From positions 6,265,177 to 6,329,176 of the forward strand of contig SSBO01000012.1 in assembly GCA_005281725.1 (NCBI GenBank): DNA of 64,000 bases, given 5' to 3'. Of this stretch, positions 24,986-43,735 are shown in pieces. Numbering within the stretch: position 1 is the stretch's first letter; each line of letters opens with the position of its first letter. Origin of the DNA: Wuchereria bancrofti. Lineage: Eukaryota; Nematoda; Chromadorea; Rhabditida; Onchocercidae. Position numbers and translations under genes: made by a program. A model generated the notes under the pieces. The model was not told the origin of the DNA. It did no database searches and saw only the letters and a program-made list of their open reading frames with translations.

Positions 24986-26975
24986 TTCATATAACTCTAA
25001 TTTTACCGCAACTACCTTTAAAATGCAGAGGAAATGACGATTCCCTGGAAGCTTTTGCCATCTATTATTTGCTGTTCTATTTGAAATTTCAGGGTATTTT
25101 TTTGAAAGTGCCTTTTGCAATAGTTTAATTGTCCCACCGGTTCAAATATTATTATGTAATCATTATGTTTTGTAATTAGTCATATATGTAGCTCCAGTAA
25201 GTTTCACAAGAATCTCATTTTATGTCAAGGACCTATCGTAAATTTTTACCATCAACTTTTAATGTTGAAATAACCCAAAATAATTGTGTGATTCATTTAC
25301 GAATCATTTTTCCGAGTGCTGGATTTCTTCCTTCATGCTCGTGTCTCTTTGTACATGTTTCTGAATTGGACTATTTTATGTCGAGATGAACAGTTTTACT
25401 GCATCGTTGTCCATCAGATATTTTAGACCGAAATTTTGGCATCTTACTGCTAATATCTTCCTTTAGTACCTAGAATTATTATTATTATTATTGATTATTA
25501 TTGTTATTATTATTATTAATTATTACTAATCATTAATCATCATTATTATTAATTATTCGTTATTGCTATTACTGATTGCAAATTTTAGATATTATTACTG
25601 CTTGTTACAAATTATTAGTTCATCGTAAGGTCTATTGATTAAGTGTACCTGTTTTAATACATGCTGGTAAAGTAGGTAGGATGTAAAAGCGAAATTAAGA
25701 AAGAATATGGTTTACATTTTTGATATCTCAATCCGTTTTACAAATTAACACTTCCAGATTGATGACAACTTTTTATTACCTTGGTTAAGTTCGGGTTTAT
25801 GACTAATGTTTTTATATTTGCTAGTTTTTGTTGAGGATCTGCTGAGCTAGGATTTGATTGATTTTCAGATTTAATGAAAACTTGGAATTCAAAGAGATTT
25901 CAATCTGGATATCACTACCCTATTCCGTTTTTTCTATTTTCTCGCCCTTTTTCTGAGGTATTCCTGACTTCTATTTCTTTGTAAGTTTTTGTAATTCTAT
26001 AACGTTAAATGCTGTTAACAATTTCAGAAATGTCCTATGCTTGCTGAAATCAATTCTGATGCTCACTTTTCTACCATATTTTAGTTTTTTGCATAAATTC
26101 ACTTCCGAAAAATTTTCATCACAGTTATGCATGTGTGCCATCCGTTTGTAGGTGTTGTACATCATTCAGTTTTGTTGAAATTCAGTAGGTAAATTGGTGG
26201 TTTTTATTAGTTCAGAACTACCTACTGGTATTAAATGTGGTCAAGCTACTGATTCAGTCAATTTCAATAGATAAAGATGCCACACAATTAAGCTGAAGCA
26301 AAGGAGACAACATCAGTATGATGATCACACAATTAATAGTCAGTCTTGCCTATATCAACAACTGATTGAAGGTAGCCGTTGTATTGTTTGTTCTTCTGAA
26401 AGACTAACTTTTCTAAATCGATAGTTTTCGCGAGCCTCTGATTGCGCAGTTGCTGAGTGATGTATCATATGCTTCTCGTCTACAGCATTCAGTAGTCCAG
26501 AGTATTATCACATTATAAAATGAAGCAGTGACTGCTGCGACATTCTTATCACTGTATCTAGCTATCATCACAAGCCAACATTTTCTTTTATTTTCCACAA
26601 ATTGCTCGTCAATAACCCAACTTTCTACACATATTCTTTATTCATTTGATTAGAAAGTTTATTGAAGTCCATATTTTGACTAGGAAATTTCTTAAGGAAA
26701 TATTCCAATGGAAATTCGACTTTTGAGGGTAGGAGCACTTTTTCCACTCCTCGTATTGTTTAAAAAAAACTGTTTTTAATAGTATTTTTTGCTGTTCAGC
26801 ATGAGGAAGTAACGGTTGTTTTTTGCGCAGGTGTAAAGTTTGACCATTACAACATCTTCAAAAAGTGTTGACACCGTGACAAAGTACTGCTTTAATTTCC
26901 AACTTCAAAATTAACGCTGCTTTTATTTTGAGAGAGAAAAAAAATGCCTTCTAATTCCAGCTGCTTAGTTGATAA
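24986..26975. other. intergenic region with microsatellite
   Basis: Non-coding, AT-rich. It carries the ATT-type repeat at 25480-25570 and otherwise no supported gene. An acceptor-like TAATTCCAG just before 26963 precedes the start of the next gene. Confidence 0.6.
25480..25570. repeat. imperfect ATT trinucleotide microsatellite
   Basis: Runs of ATT/TAT with scattered interruptions over about 90 bases between the ERp44 and cation transporter genes. Confidence 0.85.
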
Positions 26976-29065
26976 ATGAGCGAAGAGGAAAGGAAAACCT
27001 TGCTTGGAAATGAGTATGGAAATACTAACAGTTATTCGCAAGAATCCCCAACCAAATATACAGTAACAAATCAGTCTTGTCAAGTTAACGTTTCCTTCTG
27101 GAAAAGAAGACAGCACAAAAAACTTCTCCGTAAGGTTATAGTTCCTTCAAATTCCAGATTTTATTTTGCTAACTACTGGTTAATTATTTTATCAATGCTC
27201 TTATAGCTATCTTTGCAAACTGCATGTGCTACGAAACTGTCAGGAAATATAGGAATGAATGCAGTCTTTGACATATTTTTCTAAAATAATATGTTGTTCT
27301 TTATTTTACATATGAATTTACGATATAAATAAAAGATGAAATTGTACAGAAATCAATTATTAGTCCAGAACTGGGACCTAAAAACGATTTCATTCATAGA
27401 ATAATATGTAGAAATTATAGTACAATGAATATCAACAGCGTCTGCAATTATTATACCGCCACGATGAACAACTTTTCACACATTTTTTGCATGGAAATGC
27501 AACAGCGACGAATGACGAAGAACAACGAAAACGAAATATAAATAGTCTTTTGGCAGGAATAACTTTTGCAACGAATGTTATTTTGTTGTTTGCCAATGGA
27601 ATTGCCTCCGTATTGTCCGGTTCTCTTTCTATTATAAGGTCCACTTTTTGAAAGGAGATTTTTGTGAACCCAAATCTTTCCGGGAATCCTGAGATTCTCG
27701 TAGTGGTATTATTCCCCATTTAATTTTTCTTTCAGTTCTCAAAAGTTAAAAATCTTCATGAAAATAAGTAAAAGTTTGCTTAACTTAGCACGTTCCTTGA
27801 TTCGGCTGTGGACTGTATTAGTGGAATATTAATTTATATCAGCACTTGGGCCATCAATAATACGGATACATTCAATTATCCACGAGGACGAGCACGTTTA
27901 GAGCTTATCATTGTTCTCATTTGTTCCGTCATTATGGGTGTCGCTAACATTATGATGATTATTCAATCAGTTGAATCAATTGTGAATAAGAGTGTGAGAT
28001 ATGCTTCATTTCGTAAATAATGATAAATTTCCAACGGAAATGCAAAAGAAAAAAAAAACCAGTCCAACGATTTACAAAAAAACCAATTGTCTTTGTTAAA
28101 TGGTTTAAAAAGTGTTGATTTCAATTTAAATACCTTCTATTTTTGAATAAGTATCATTTGCAGATATATCCAAATGCAAGCGTACCTACTATTTGCATAT
28201 TAGTTATCGCTTGTGTGATAAAAATATTATTGATGATATTTTGCTACAGACACGGTACACCCGGCTCACGGGTTCGTTTCTCTTTTTAAATAGATATTCC
28301 AGCTTAATTTAAGAGTGAAAACAGAGCTGACTTTCTGAGATTGTCAAGATTTATATGTAAGTGGTTAATAAAATAACTATAACCGGCATAACCAACAATG
28401 CTGATGGAAGGATTTTCAGACACTAGCAATGGATCAGCGAAATGATATTATAACAAGTGCGGTTGCACTAATTAGCGCTTTTATTGGTGACAAATACTGG
28501 CTTTATGCTGACCCGATTGGAGCCATTTGTGTCTGGTAAAAATATTGTCCTTTTCTGAATATAATTCTTGAATTTTCTTTCTGATGCTTTGCTAAATTCT
28601 GCCGTTTATAATTACTATTTTTTTTTTTGAAATTGTTTGGATTCACTTTCATTTCGATCCCGCTATCAAAATTGTGATAGCAGGATTGAAAAAAGAAATT
28701 AGATCTTCACGTAAGAGTATCAAATAGCATGTTACAGCACATTTGTGGCCTGGTCGTGGTTTTTTAATGCAGTAGACAATATACCAATGTTGGTGGGTAA
28801 ACGTGGTGATCAGGAGAATCTATCACGCATCATTCGTATCTGTGTGGATCACGACGAGCACATCAAATGTCTGGATCATGTTATGGTTTATCATACAGGT
28901 TCCTTGGCCACAGTGGAAGTACACATTGTGCTGGACGATGACTTGCCACTCAAAATTACTCACGATATCATCGAATCTCTAACTAAAAAAATCTCGGTTT
29001 TACCATTTGTCGAACGAGCTTTTGTACACGGTGATTACCGTTGTGATGGTGACTGGGCTGAGTAA
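26976..29065 (+). CDS. cation diffusion facilitator (metal/proton antiporter)
   Basis: Six exons (26976-27134, 27421-27638, 27789-27993, 28164-28271, 28420-28535, 28738-29065) join in phase to about 377 residues, normal for a CDF transporter. A polar N-terminus leads to six hydrophobic segments and then a cytosolic C-terminal domain (VEVHIVLDDDLPL, VERAFVHGDY). TM2 has STFLDSAVD with Asp130 and Asp134, the DxxxD pair seen in manganese-type CDFs rather than the HxxxD of zinc-type members. A YPRGRARLE block follows it, as in the plant MTP8-11 group. TM5 has DQRNDIITS, where the second site position is Ser243 rather than Asp or Asn. The protein probably moves divalent metal out of the cytosol or into organelles. 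Substrate is inferred. Confidence 0.88.
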
Positions 29066-32000
29066 CCTTTTGCTTGTTCATTTCTATGTTTTGATAGACT
29101 TGCTGTACCAAACATGTAGTCTGTAAAGTTTGGAGCAAGGAGCGTTATCTATAACAAATCGTTAACACTTTGAGTGATAGCAATAAGTTTAAGTTATCGT
29201 ATTGGATCTATTGTTACAAAAATAGGTTTTTATTGTATTTTGAGTTAAAGTTTCACATAAATCAATTACTGCATGAAACATATTGAATATTATTGCTTCG
29301 TATTGTTCTAAAACGTATTTCACCCTATACATCTTGCGCTTAATTTGTAAGTTCAAACAAGTCTCAGAAACTATCCAGTACTTTTTCTTAACCATGACCT
29401 GAATTTTATTTTATTCGTAACTAAGATATATTGTTGAATTTTTGGTCATTTACTGCACACTTTATTGAAATTTTTTGAGGAAAAAATAATATCCAGCAGT
29501 CGAAGTCTCACCTGATAGATTGTGCTTTTGGATAAGTTGCAACGGAACCTTCGTCCCCTTATTTGTGAAATTCAGTATTTACAGCTTACACGATCTTTTT
29601 CTGTTGCGGAGCAAGACTTGAAAAAAAAGCCAAAAATTAAAATTGATGTAGTGAGTGGTTGACTTCCTGCGTCCTCATTGTCTATTTCATTATCAGATCC
29701 CTCACTGGCGATCAGAAATGGAAACCACTCGGAATTGTGAACTGTCTGCAAATTATTTATCAAAAACCGCATTTCAAACGTTATTTGCGATAACGCCTTC
29801 AAACTTATTGAACAATTTATGCTGCTTACATAAGTTTTTCATTTGGTTTTATAAATATGAGACTTCCAGTCTCCACATTAATTTTGACAGAAAAATTAGT
29901 TCTAGAGATAATGTAATGATACAACATCCAAGCAGATTGTGAATCGCAGTCATTGCGAAATAATGGTGCATTTTAGTTAAAAAACTCAAAGTGAAGGATA
30001 ACGAATCACACACTCCTCAAATAATTTTGGTTGACCAGCCACAGCACTAGCTTCATTAAACTAGACTTTTTGTATGTACAGAATCTATCAAATGATTCTA
30101 GTCTCAGATTTCTAAAAGTAGCAAATATCGTAAAATAAGAATAAAACAGAAAATATACAACATAATTTGTATCTCGAATTTCGGAAATAATCATTATCCT
30201 ACTCACACTTCTCAGACTGTAAATTTGTTAAATAGAGATGTATGATTTGTTACTAACCTGCGTATCTTTGAAGATGTAAAATAATACTTAAATATCTAGT
30301 AGCTATAAAAGGCTGCATGGAAGTACTCCATAAAATCTTAGTAAGCATAAAATCATCACTTTGTTCACCCACATTTTGCAATACGTGCAGTAGGAACTCA
30401 GCGAAATTAGTAACTGAAGGACTTGCAAAAACAATGGGAATAATTTTCTAGTTGACATGAGCTGTTTGATTTATGGCAGACAAGAACAAGCAAAACTAAT
30501 GATGAACCACTGAATTCATTGAGCCTTTCTTATAACGTTTATTAGTAACTGAACAAATCATTTTTCAAGAATTATTTTTTCCTCTTCAAGGAACAGGAAA
30601 ACGACACGCTGTAGAAAATTATACTTTGAAAAGTATCGAGTAAAACTGAACATGAAAGTAAAGCCACATCTAAAATCATATCACCAAACAGTTAAAGAAA
30701 TACTACGACTATTACAATACATGATAAATCCCTTATACGCATTTCTCATATGCATTTCCACTTCACGCTTTACTATTTAACTGTATACAGCTTGTTTTAC
30801 AACATAAATGATTATAACTTGTTTTACAGTGTAACCGATTTACATCTTGGATAGCTGATTTTTCAATCCTGTAAATTATGTGAAAGTCGAGCAGACAAAT
30901 GATTACTAAAGATATCACAAAGGAATTGTAAAAGCACACATAATTTTATAATGAGAATGAAGTGATAAGATCAGAGAAGGCCTCTCATAACACCCGAAGA
31001 CTTTGAAGTTTTTTTTCAAGTTCCTCAATACCACTCAAAGTCAGCATTACTCAAAAGGAAATTCTCAATAAAGGCAAAAATAGAAATAAATTAAGTGCGG
31101 ATAGTAACTACTTCTCATCATTTCAGTATAAATCTGTCAACTGCTCAAATCAAAAAACTTCCTTTCTACAAAGTAAATTAGTTGTGGTTTACTGTGACTA
31201 CGATACACTACTGCAAGAGTGTCAATTAGAAAGATCATTTTCTTCATTATCAGATATCTTCTTCAAGAGAATTGAAAACAAATCCAATTTCCTGAAAATC
31301 CTTCAAATAAAATTTAAGCTTCTCATGCAGCAAACTAATTTTGCTGCAACCGTCTTAACCTTTTCACAGGCATAATAGACGAATCAACTTTGGTGAATCA
31401 GCAAGGAATTCGGTCCTGTGAAAGCAATAAAGACGCTGTAGAGAGCATTAACAATAAGAAATTAAGTAAAAAATGATAGAAAACACTATGCATAATATAC
31501 ATACATGTACACCATAAATATTGTATATGCAAATCATGAAATAAATGACGCAGAGATATCTTCTACCGAAGAATATATATATAATGTTAAAAAATCACAA
31601 ACGAAAAGAAAGGATTTCTGCAATTTTATAGCACCAAAAGCTTGTGATGATCGTAGAAACAACTTAGTGATAAAAAAACTAAGGAATAAAAGTTCAAGAA
31701 CAATCATGGATTTACCTTTAAAAATTTATTTAAATGAGACAAGTTTACCCAACGAATAATCTTTTCGTAAAGCACTTCTGTGCCTATTTGATAAAATAAA
31801 TATTTAGCCGCAACGCATCGCTTCATTTTATTCACTGCTGAGGTTTACAGAAGTGCCTAAAAAACTGATTTCAATAATGACCACCCACTAAGAACTTAAT
31901 ATCATATATTAAATAGCTAAAGGATAAATTACAACAGTAACCAGATGCACAACTAGCTCGTTATATTAATTCATCCTTCGATTAAGCTAACAATGTTCCG

Positions 32001-32328
32001 AAGGATATGCATAAACCAACCGAACTTTCATAAAAATAAAAGATACTCCATATCTTCAAATAAGGGATAATTGCATTATTTAAACGGTTTCAGCTTCGTA
32101 AATTGTAGCTATTCTGCTGTCGCCTGACAAACTTTCCAGCATCCTAAAAAGTACCTCAGGACACAATGAAGTATGAAGCTGAGTTTCGCACCTCAAAGTT
32201 TAATAATATTCATCACACAGTAGTCAACACCACTCATGATATCAAAATACGTGAAGCAAAACATAAAAAATTTGAAACATAACTCAAAAAAGCATCGACG
32301 CAAGGAAAAGAGAGAACAAATAACAGCT
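29066..32328. other. intergenic region
   Basis: About 3.3 kb between the 3' ends of the convergent transporter and GCN5/PCAF genes. Short frames exist on both strands (for example 31184-31375 plus, 29572-29802 minus), but none has splice partners or family features. Confidence 0.55.
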
Positions 32329-36489
<4,161 letters not shown>

Positions 36490-37008
36490 GCTGCTGTAAA
36501 AGGACCAACGCTTAAGGTGAGATAAAACAAAACAAAATGAGATAAACAAATCTGGACGCCAACAGACATCCCTTCACTCTAGAATTTCAGTCAGACGGTC
36601 CAACACATGCCATCCGCATACACTGTCTCCAACACATCCCTAAATAAATCCACATTCACTACAGGACATTCTAATTACACTTGGTGCAGATATCGGTCAC
36701 TTTATTAAGAACAACAGCAATTCTGCTGCAATTCCCGCACAGATCTTCAAGAGGGATCCTTTGCACTGTAAGCTAGCTGTACGACAGCAGAATTTTAACG
36801 GAAATTGGCTTTAGCTAAGGGAGAGGAGGGCTGCTTCGCTTCCTTTGGTTACTCGACCTTAGACGCACTGTTTATATACAAATTCTCGTGTGAAGCTAAC
36901 TTGTGGATCTTCTGAAGTTTCAAGAAGTGAAGTAGTAACATGAAGTTGTTTTCTGAAGAAAAACGGTAGTATATCTTCCCGGTTTGACAATATATTTTAC
37001 AGGTGCGA
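36490..37008. promoter_or_regulatory. divergent promoter region, GCN5/PCAF and RAD54L2-type genes
   Basis: About 520 bases separate the two opposed start codons. Orphan splice acceptors sit at each edge: TTTTACAG on the minus strand ending at 36494, and TTTTACAG on the plus strand ending at 37002. These fit trans-splice sites, so the real promoters lie between them. No core promoter motif was assigned. Confidence 0.6.
36993..37002 (+). promoter_or_regulatory. likely trans-splice acceptor of the RAD54L2-type gene
   Basis: TATTTTACAG ends 6 bases before the ATG at 37009 and no upstream coding exon is evident, as expected for spliced-leader addition. Confidence 0.5.
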
Positions 37009-40000
37009 ATGGAAGAAAATGGAATGAAGGCGAAGCTTGAAGTAGAGTTTATCAAAGACGACAATCCAGTAGAGTCAGTGATTAAAAATAACAGTGCGGA
37101 TGAACTTATTTCCTTAACTTTACCAACTCAAACCCGTTCTAACAAAAGGAAGCACATCAGGTTCTACATTCTTCGTTATTTCCTGTCATAATCTACTTTA
37201 TAGTTCGCATGGTTTCAGACAGTCGGATACGTTTGAAGTATCCTTAAATGATCGATCTCCAACTCTTCTAGTACTATATTGTCTTCGAAGATGGAATACA
37301 TCATACTTTTTATATTTTAGAACAGATTTCGATGAAATAAAAGTGTCATCCGACGCCGTTGAGGCACAAAGACGAGAAAGAGAGCGGCTAGAACGCTTGT
37401 CTAAAATATATGAGTCGGAAATTGGTGATTTTGTAGAAGCGCAGTGCAGAGAAAAATTAAGTGCTGGTGAACATCCATATGTGAAATTGGAGCCAGTATC
37501 TAAGTATCTGAAAACGTCATCTCTGCCTGATGTGAAGCCTTCAACGTCTTTTATAGATGATGATGTAATAGAACTAAGTAGTGATGACGATTCCGATGTC
37601 GACTGTCGTCCACTTGGTTTGTCTTGAAACTCTGTGACTTTGCGTTAAAATTTGCATAAGCATTTTTTGTTAACTCAAATCTGCACACCCCAATTCTATA
37701 TTATTTGATTTTTCCTACCGGTGCATTATTCTGTAATTCATAAATGATGTCGAGCGGACGTTATCGAAGTCGAAGTTATCGTGCTTTCTGTCCTTATGAT
37801 GGAATTACAAGAAGAAATAGAGGTAATTCCGAAACAAGGACTACCAGGAATTTTTTCTTAAGTTAGTACGAGTTGTTGCCAAGTCTTTTTTATTTTTTTT
37901 AAAACACTTTGTCTTCAGGTGGAAAATTTTCAGATCTAATTCAGCCACTGCCATTACGCCGACGGTCATCGTTATACAGGGTGTGTTTTGCTGATCGCTT
38001 TTTTTCATTAAATTGATTTTGCATTTTGGAAAAATTCTTCATTGAAAAAGTGCAGGTAGTGCATGAAGACGTGACGGATGAGCTGCATCGTGTTGAACGT
38101 GAAAGACTATGTAAAAAGCTACTTACGGAGGAGGAACTTGAAAGTAAGAATTTAATGGGAGGTCGATTGCTTGTGAACCCTGGAAAGGCGACTGATGAAC
38201 CCGATGTTTATGTTCCCTTTCATCTCAATGATGTGCTTCAGCCACATCAACTGGGAGGCATACGATTCATGTTAGTTTTTTACCTTTTTATTTGATAAAA
38301 CATTCTTGATGAGTTTGTTGTAGAAATAGACTTCATCATGTCTTCAAAAAGAAAAAAAAACTGGCAGAACTATAAACGGAGAATTTTGATTTCACTTCAT
38401 AGTATGCCCCTCGTACGTTCTTTCATATATCTCAAAATGTGAATAACAGGTACGGCAATATCATCGAAAGTGCGAAAGAGTATGAAAAATCAGCTGGTTT
38501 TGGTTGTATTTTGGCGCATGCGATGGGATTGGGAAAAACGATTCAGGTAATTATATTGATTTGAAAAGCTGCAGATTTTGAGAAATAATATAACAAGTAG
38601 ACAGTGTTTTTCAGATAATTGCATTTACGGACATTTTTGTCCGCACGACAAATGCAAAAAAGATATTAATCATTGTACCGGTAAATACTATACAAAATTG
38701 GTATTCCGAGTTTGAAAAATGGTTGCCTAAGTGAGTTATTTTCATTCCTTTTTCGTGAAATTATTTTAAGAACTTTTCTTTCGTTTTTTGGATTCTTCTG
38801 CCTTTTTTTTTTTTTTTTTTTTTGAGTTAATCTCGTGTATGATTTTTTTTCAGCAGGGCTAATGAGGCAGGAGAAAACATACGTCCATTTGTAGTTTGGC
38901 TTTTGGGTGATGCAGTAAAAACAAATGAACAGCGCGCAGAATTAATACGTTTGTTTTCAATATTTTAAGTAAATCGGTGTTAGAGGGGTGTAGGACAGTT
39001 TTATTGTATTAAAATTTATAATGATATAAAAATTAGTTTTCGGTTATGAAATGCTGAAGAAAACATCAGCGACACAGTAGCTGGTAAGGAGTAAATCTGT
39101 GAAGGAACATGGAAGTGCTGCAAAGTAACTACTTGGGAAGTGGAAGTGTTTAGTGTGGTATGAGTTTTTCCTTTTTTTAGCTTTGAAAATTAAAAGGATG
39201 TAGTGTAGTGCTTATTTCAGTGGTTCTTTTTAGTGGGGAGAATGAGAATTATGTACATATTTTGATAGAATTTATTGATATTTAGAAAAATGGCACACAG
39301 AAGGAGGTGTTTTATTAATTGGTTATGATATGTTTCGTTTACTGGTGCAAATAAAACCAAAAAAACGAGTTACTGGAAGATCTAACAAGAAAACAGAAGA
39401 AATAGTTGATCTGGAAAAGGAAGAGTTGGATGCGATAGCTCTTTGTAGTAAGCGTTTATTTTTATGAAGTCACCAGGCATTATTTAGAATTGGTGATGAA
39501 TTCCAACTAGCTATTCTTTGCAGCGGCTCGAGAAGCTTTATTGGATCCTGGTCCTGATTTGGTCGTATGTGACGAGGGTCATCGCATAAAAAATGAAAGA
39601 ACAGGCATAGCAGCAGCTTTAAGTGCTATAAAGACAAGGTAGTTTATAAAATTTTGTGAAAGATAATAAAGAGCTTGTCATGAGCGGAATTGAGATTAGC
39701 AGTTGAGCACTTTCTCCTCAAGAAAGAAAGAATGGATTCCTGGGATAAAAATTTTAGTCCCTAGTATAGGTCATTAAAGTTTATTCTATGTAAGGAAAAC
39801 TTCAGTTTGAGAAACTGTATCTCGGATTATTTGTAAATAAATTCATGACAAGCATACTACGTTTCCTAATGATGCTCAGCGTTCGGCTTTCTACTGAGAA
39901 CTCTGTATGTTGTTTCCAGAATGATATGAGACATTTTTTTCAGACGTCGGATTGTTTTAACGGGTTATCCCTTGCAGAACAATTTGATGGAATATTATTG

Positions 40001-43000
40001 TATGGTAGATTTTGTAAGACCTCATTATTTGGGTTCGAAGAAAGAATTCAGTGTTATGTTTGAAAAGCCAATAAAAAATGGACTGTGTATTGACTCTACA
40101 CCGTCGGATCTCAAAATTGCCCGTCAACGTACTCATATCCTTATTGAATTATTGAAAGGATTTGTACAGCGGTACTAGTTTTAATTACGAATATTTTGTT
40201 CTTTGCGTTCTTAGCATCTTTTCTGCAACATATAGAAAAATAAAAACAAATTGTAGGCGAACGCATCATTTATTAAAAAACATCTTACCGCCGAGTTCCG
40301 AATTTGTTGTATTATTGCGTAAAAGTCCGATACAGAGAATGCTTTACCGAGCATTTTTGCAATATGCACAAAATGAAATTAGTGTTAGCGGAACTGCAGT
40401 CTTCAATCCACTTAAAGCATTCGCCGTTTGTTCAAAGGTTTATTTTTTTACTCGTATTCAGATTCCTTCACTGTTTTTTGTTTTTAAAATACACAATATT
40501 TTCTAAAAATTTCACACAGTCTAAAACTTTAAAGATATCAGTAACAGTATGTTCATTAAAGATTTGGAATCATCCGGATATCTTATATGAAGTTTTCCAA
40601 AAAAGAAAAATTGGATGTGAAAGTGGAATTAACGAAAAAAATGCGCAATGCGCAGCACCAGAAGCAGCCACAGATGATTTGACGGGTGAGACCTGTTTTA
40701 TGAGAAGGTATTTATAATTAGTTATCCATCGGTGTTCATTATGAGATAAATTCAAAAACATTTCAGATTCAGCTTTATCGCTTGCTTTAATTGATTCGTC
40801 AACGTTGCCTACTGTATTAAGCGATCCGACAACCTTGCAGTCTTCGCTAGATAGCTTTAATTATGATAGTAAATCTTTCTTTGACGAGAAATTCTCTGCT
40901 GATGATTTGGATACAATTTTGCAAGACACTGGTGGTATATGTCTAGCAGCGGAAGAGACATCTCAAATAGCGCCATGTTTGTTGTCATTGATCGGTTCTT
41001 AAATCAGAATTTTATTTTTTGCTGAGTTGGAATTTTTGACATGTCATATGTGTAATCTGTTTAGTACTTATCATTGTGTCTTATTTCTAAAAGGTATGAA
41101 TTTTTCAAGCATTTTCTGTCAATGATAGTGCGAATGCTGTTCACCTCGCTGTGAATGGGATTTCTCATAAAATGGGCGTTCGTTCGAAACATAACACTAT
41201 TGCTAATGCTTTGCTTGAGGAACTTAATCTTGATAAGGGAATTAAATACGACTGGGTAAGTTTAAGTTGCTTTTGGCTGTGTGCAAGATCTAAGTTTTTG
41301 TGGATTTGGACCTTTTAGTTCATTAAAACTTGGTATGTTGCTTGTGAATAATCTTTTTCCTAATTCTTTGTTATTCAGGATATATAAATGTATTGTTTTA
41401 GGCTACATTTGCTCTTCATGGATACAAACCTGGTGTTCTGGAGAATGGTTATAAAATGGTGGTGTCGTTAGCTATTATTGAGCAAGCTGTAATGAATGGT
41501 GAAAAGGTGTTACTGTTCAGGTATTTCTAGGACTTTACTGTAAGAAAAAATCTAATTTCAACAAAGTTGCAATTTCTTTTTGTTTTTCTACCGAAAAGAT
41601 TTGCTTCAATTTTTAGCAGCAAACTTGATTGCGTTATACATCTCATCCCTACAATTTTAGCCAAAGTTTGCTTACTCTCAACCAGATTGAACGCTTTCTT
41701 GAAACATCGAGCTGTGTAACTGTTGGTAACGAAAAGCTTCGCTGGAAAAAGAATACCAATTACTACCGTTAGTTTTACGTTACTGAACTAATTGAAACCG
41801 CAATGGTTAATGCATCTTGTCTGTAACATGTAGGAAACGATTTTTCGATTAGTGCTTAAATTATTAAGATAATTTCAGGTTTTGATGGGTCAACCACAGC
41901 CACAGAAAGAGAGAAATTGATAAATCGCTTTAATCACGACTCTAATATTCTCCTCTTTCTTATATCAACTCGGGCTGGATCGCTTGGCATAAATCTCGTA
42001 ACTTTCAAAATTTATTTTCGAAAGTGTGGTGTGGCGTTTTGATGTTAAAAGTCTGCAGTATATGTTTCATATCAGACTAATTCTAATATCGTATGAATTA
42101 TGATATTAAAATTCAGTTATTATAGTTCTTGCTTTTATCCATTTTTTTTTTAACTTGGCATGATTTTTTAAAGGTTTCTGCAAGTCGTGTTATTATCTTT
42201 GATGCTTCTTGGAACCCATGTCACGACGCGCAAGCAGTATGTCGTATATACAGATACGGTCAAAAAAGGCGTACATACGTGTATCGTTTGATTACGGACA
42301 ACAGCATGGAGAGGGCCATTTTTAGTCGTCAAATTGGAAAGAATGGATTACAACGTAATCAAACATTTTATTTATCATAAGTTTCTTGGTTGTTTTTAGA
42401 CATCTTTTTAAACACTTACATTTAGAACGAGTTGTAGACGATAAGCAGATGGACATTGACATCACGAAGCGTGAGATGGAGCAGCTTCTTGTCTACGATG
42501 TAAGATCTCATATTTATTCTGTATATTGTACGATTCTTAGATTTAATAGGGGTACTGTTGGCACAAGTACTGTTAAGTGTGGTTCATTTTATCTGTTCTG
42601 AGAATAATTGTTTTGTATATGATGTGAATATGCGAGAAATCATTTTAGGAGTCACTTGATGTGGCTACAGAAGAATGGAACATAACTACTTGGCAAATTG
42701 ATGATGCTTTGCTTTGGATGACAGCTCTGTCTCACTCAAAAATGTTTTCTCAAGTAAAATTCATTTTTCTTGGTTTTTAGTATATATATATATATACTAA
42801 ATGATAATGCTCAGATGTTTTAGTATTCGTTTCGTTTCTTCATCAGATTAATGATTTTGGTTTTTATCAGATTCCGTTCTTGCACGAAAGCCTACTGATG
42901 GAAAGAGAAGATCGACTAAGCGAGGAAGAAAAGCTCGAAGCTAGAATGCTTTATGAAAGAGAAAAACAAATCTACAAAAATGGAGATTTTGATTATGATT

Positions 43001-43735
43001 GGACACTACGTAGTGGTGGTGGTCGTAGTAATGAATTTGAGGGTCCACGAATGTCGTTCCCACGAATGTGGCCATCAGCATCGTAAACTTTCAAGTTTCT
43101 TGTTAGGATTGCTGTGGCTTAAGATAATCATTGTCTTTAGGCAACAAATGCACGATCCAGTGCCACTTAGACCAACACCAATGGCAATGATTCTTGAGCG
43201 CACCATAGAAAATTTGAATAATGAGGAACCTACGGGTACATCAGACGAACATCCTAACGGACATGCCATACAAATCATCACTGACAGAGGTATGTTCTCG
43301 TTTTTGAATAAGGAAGGAAATGTCCTGGTTTTGTGGATTGGTCTGTGTGACAGTTTCTGTTGATGATTTCTACTTATTTTCTGTTTTTTATAGAAATGGA
43401 GCTTCCATGTTTAACTTCTCCCGGACAAAAAGGAAAAGTTGAACTACATGAGAGATGCTGGCTGGTGACTTTACCGAGTGGGATTTTCATTCGATCGTTG
43501 CGTGGTGATGTTTATGACGCTCGCGGTACAGTTTATGACAGGTCGAGATGTCAGTCCTTTTAATTATTTTGCAGTTCAGTACATATTGTCCATGTAAATG
43601 TCGTAATTATTATTCAGGTGCCTTCAATGAATTTTTAAAATGACTCTGTTTGACAAATATATTTCAGATAAGACAGGAAAGGAACAAAATTCATTTGCTC
43701 CCAGTGAGGTGATCGATTTGTGTGATTCTGATTGA
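37009..43735 (+). CDS. ARIP4/RAD54L2-type SNF2 ATPase
   Basis: Twenty-five exons join in phase to about 1172 residues: 37009-37160, 37321-37620, 37755-37822, 37919-37980, 38056-38270, 38450-38546, 38615-38730, 38854-38948, 39286-39447, 39524-39638, 39944-40171, 40257-40437, 40562-40685, 40767-40934, 41110-41255, 41402-41520, 41661-41767, 41879-41997, 42174-42354, 42426-42499, 42649-42753, 42871-43082, 43141-43289, 43394-43549, 43668-43735. Helicase motifs: Walker A MGLGKT (291-296), DEGH box (439-442), TGYPLQNN, and motif [13 protein letters not shown] (878-888). [28 protein letters not shown] and [20 protein letters not shown] point to ARIP4/RAD54L2 within the ATRX-like branch. The C-terminal [17 protein letters not shown] block is also shared. 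An acidic [10 protein letters not shown] patch lies near 180-195. Known relatives remodel chromatin and clear trapped topoisomerase or SUMO-modified complexes. Exon 2-3 splice is weak. Confidence 0.93.

Noticed and set aside
27432..27719. Minus-strand 95-codon frame
   Set aside because: Antisense shadow of the exon encoding TM1 of the cation transporter.
29572..29802. Minus-strand frame with an acidic SEGSDNEIDNED run
   Set aside because: No clear acceptor and donor pair and no partner exon; kept as non-coding.
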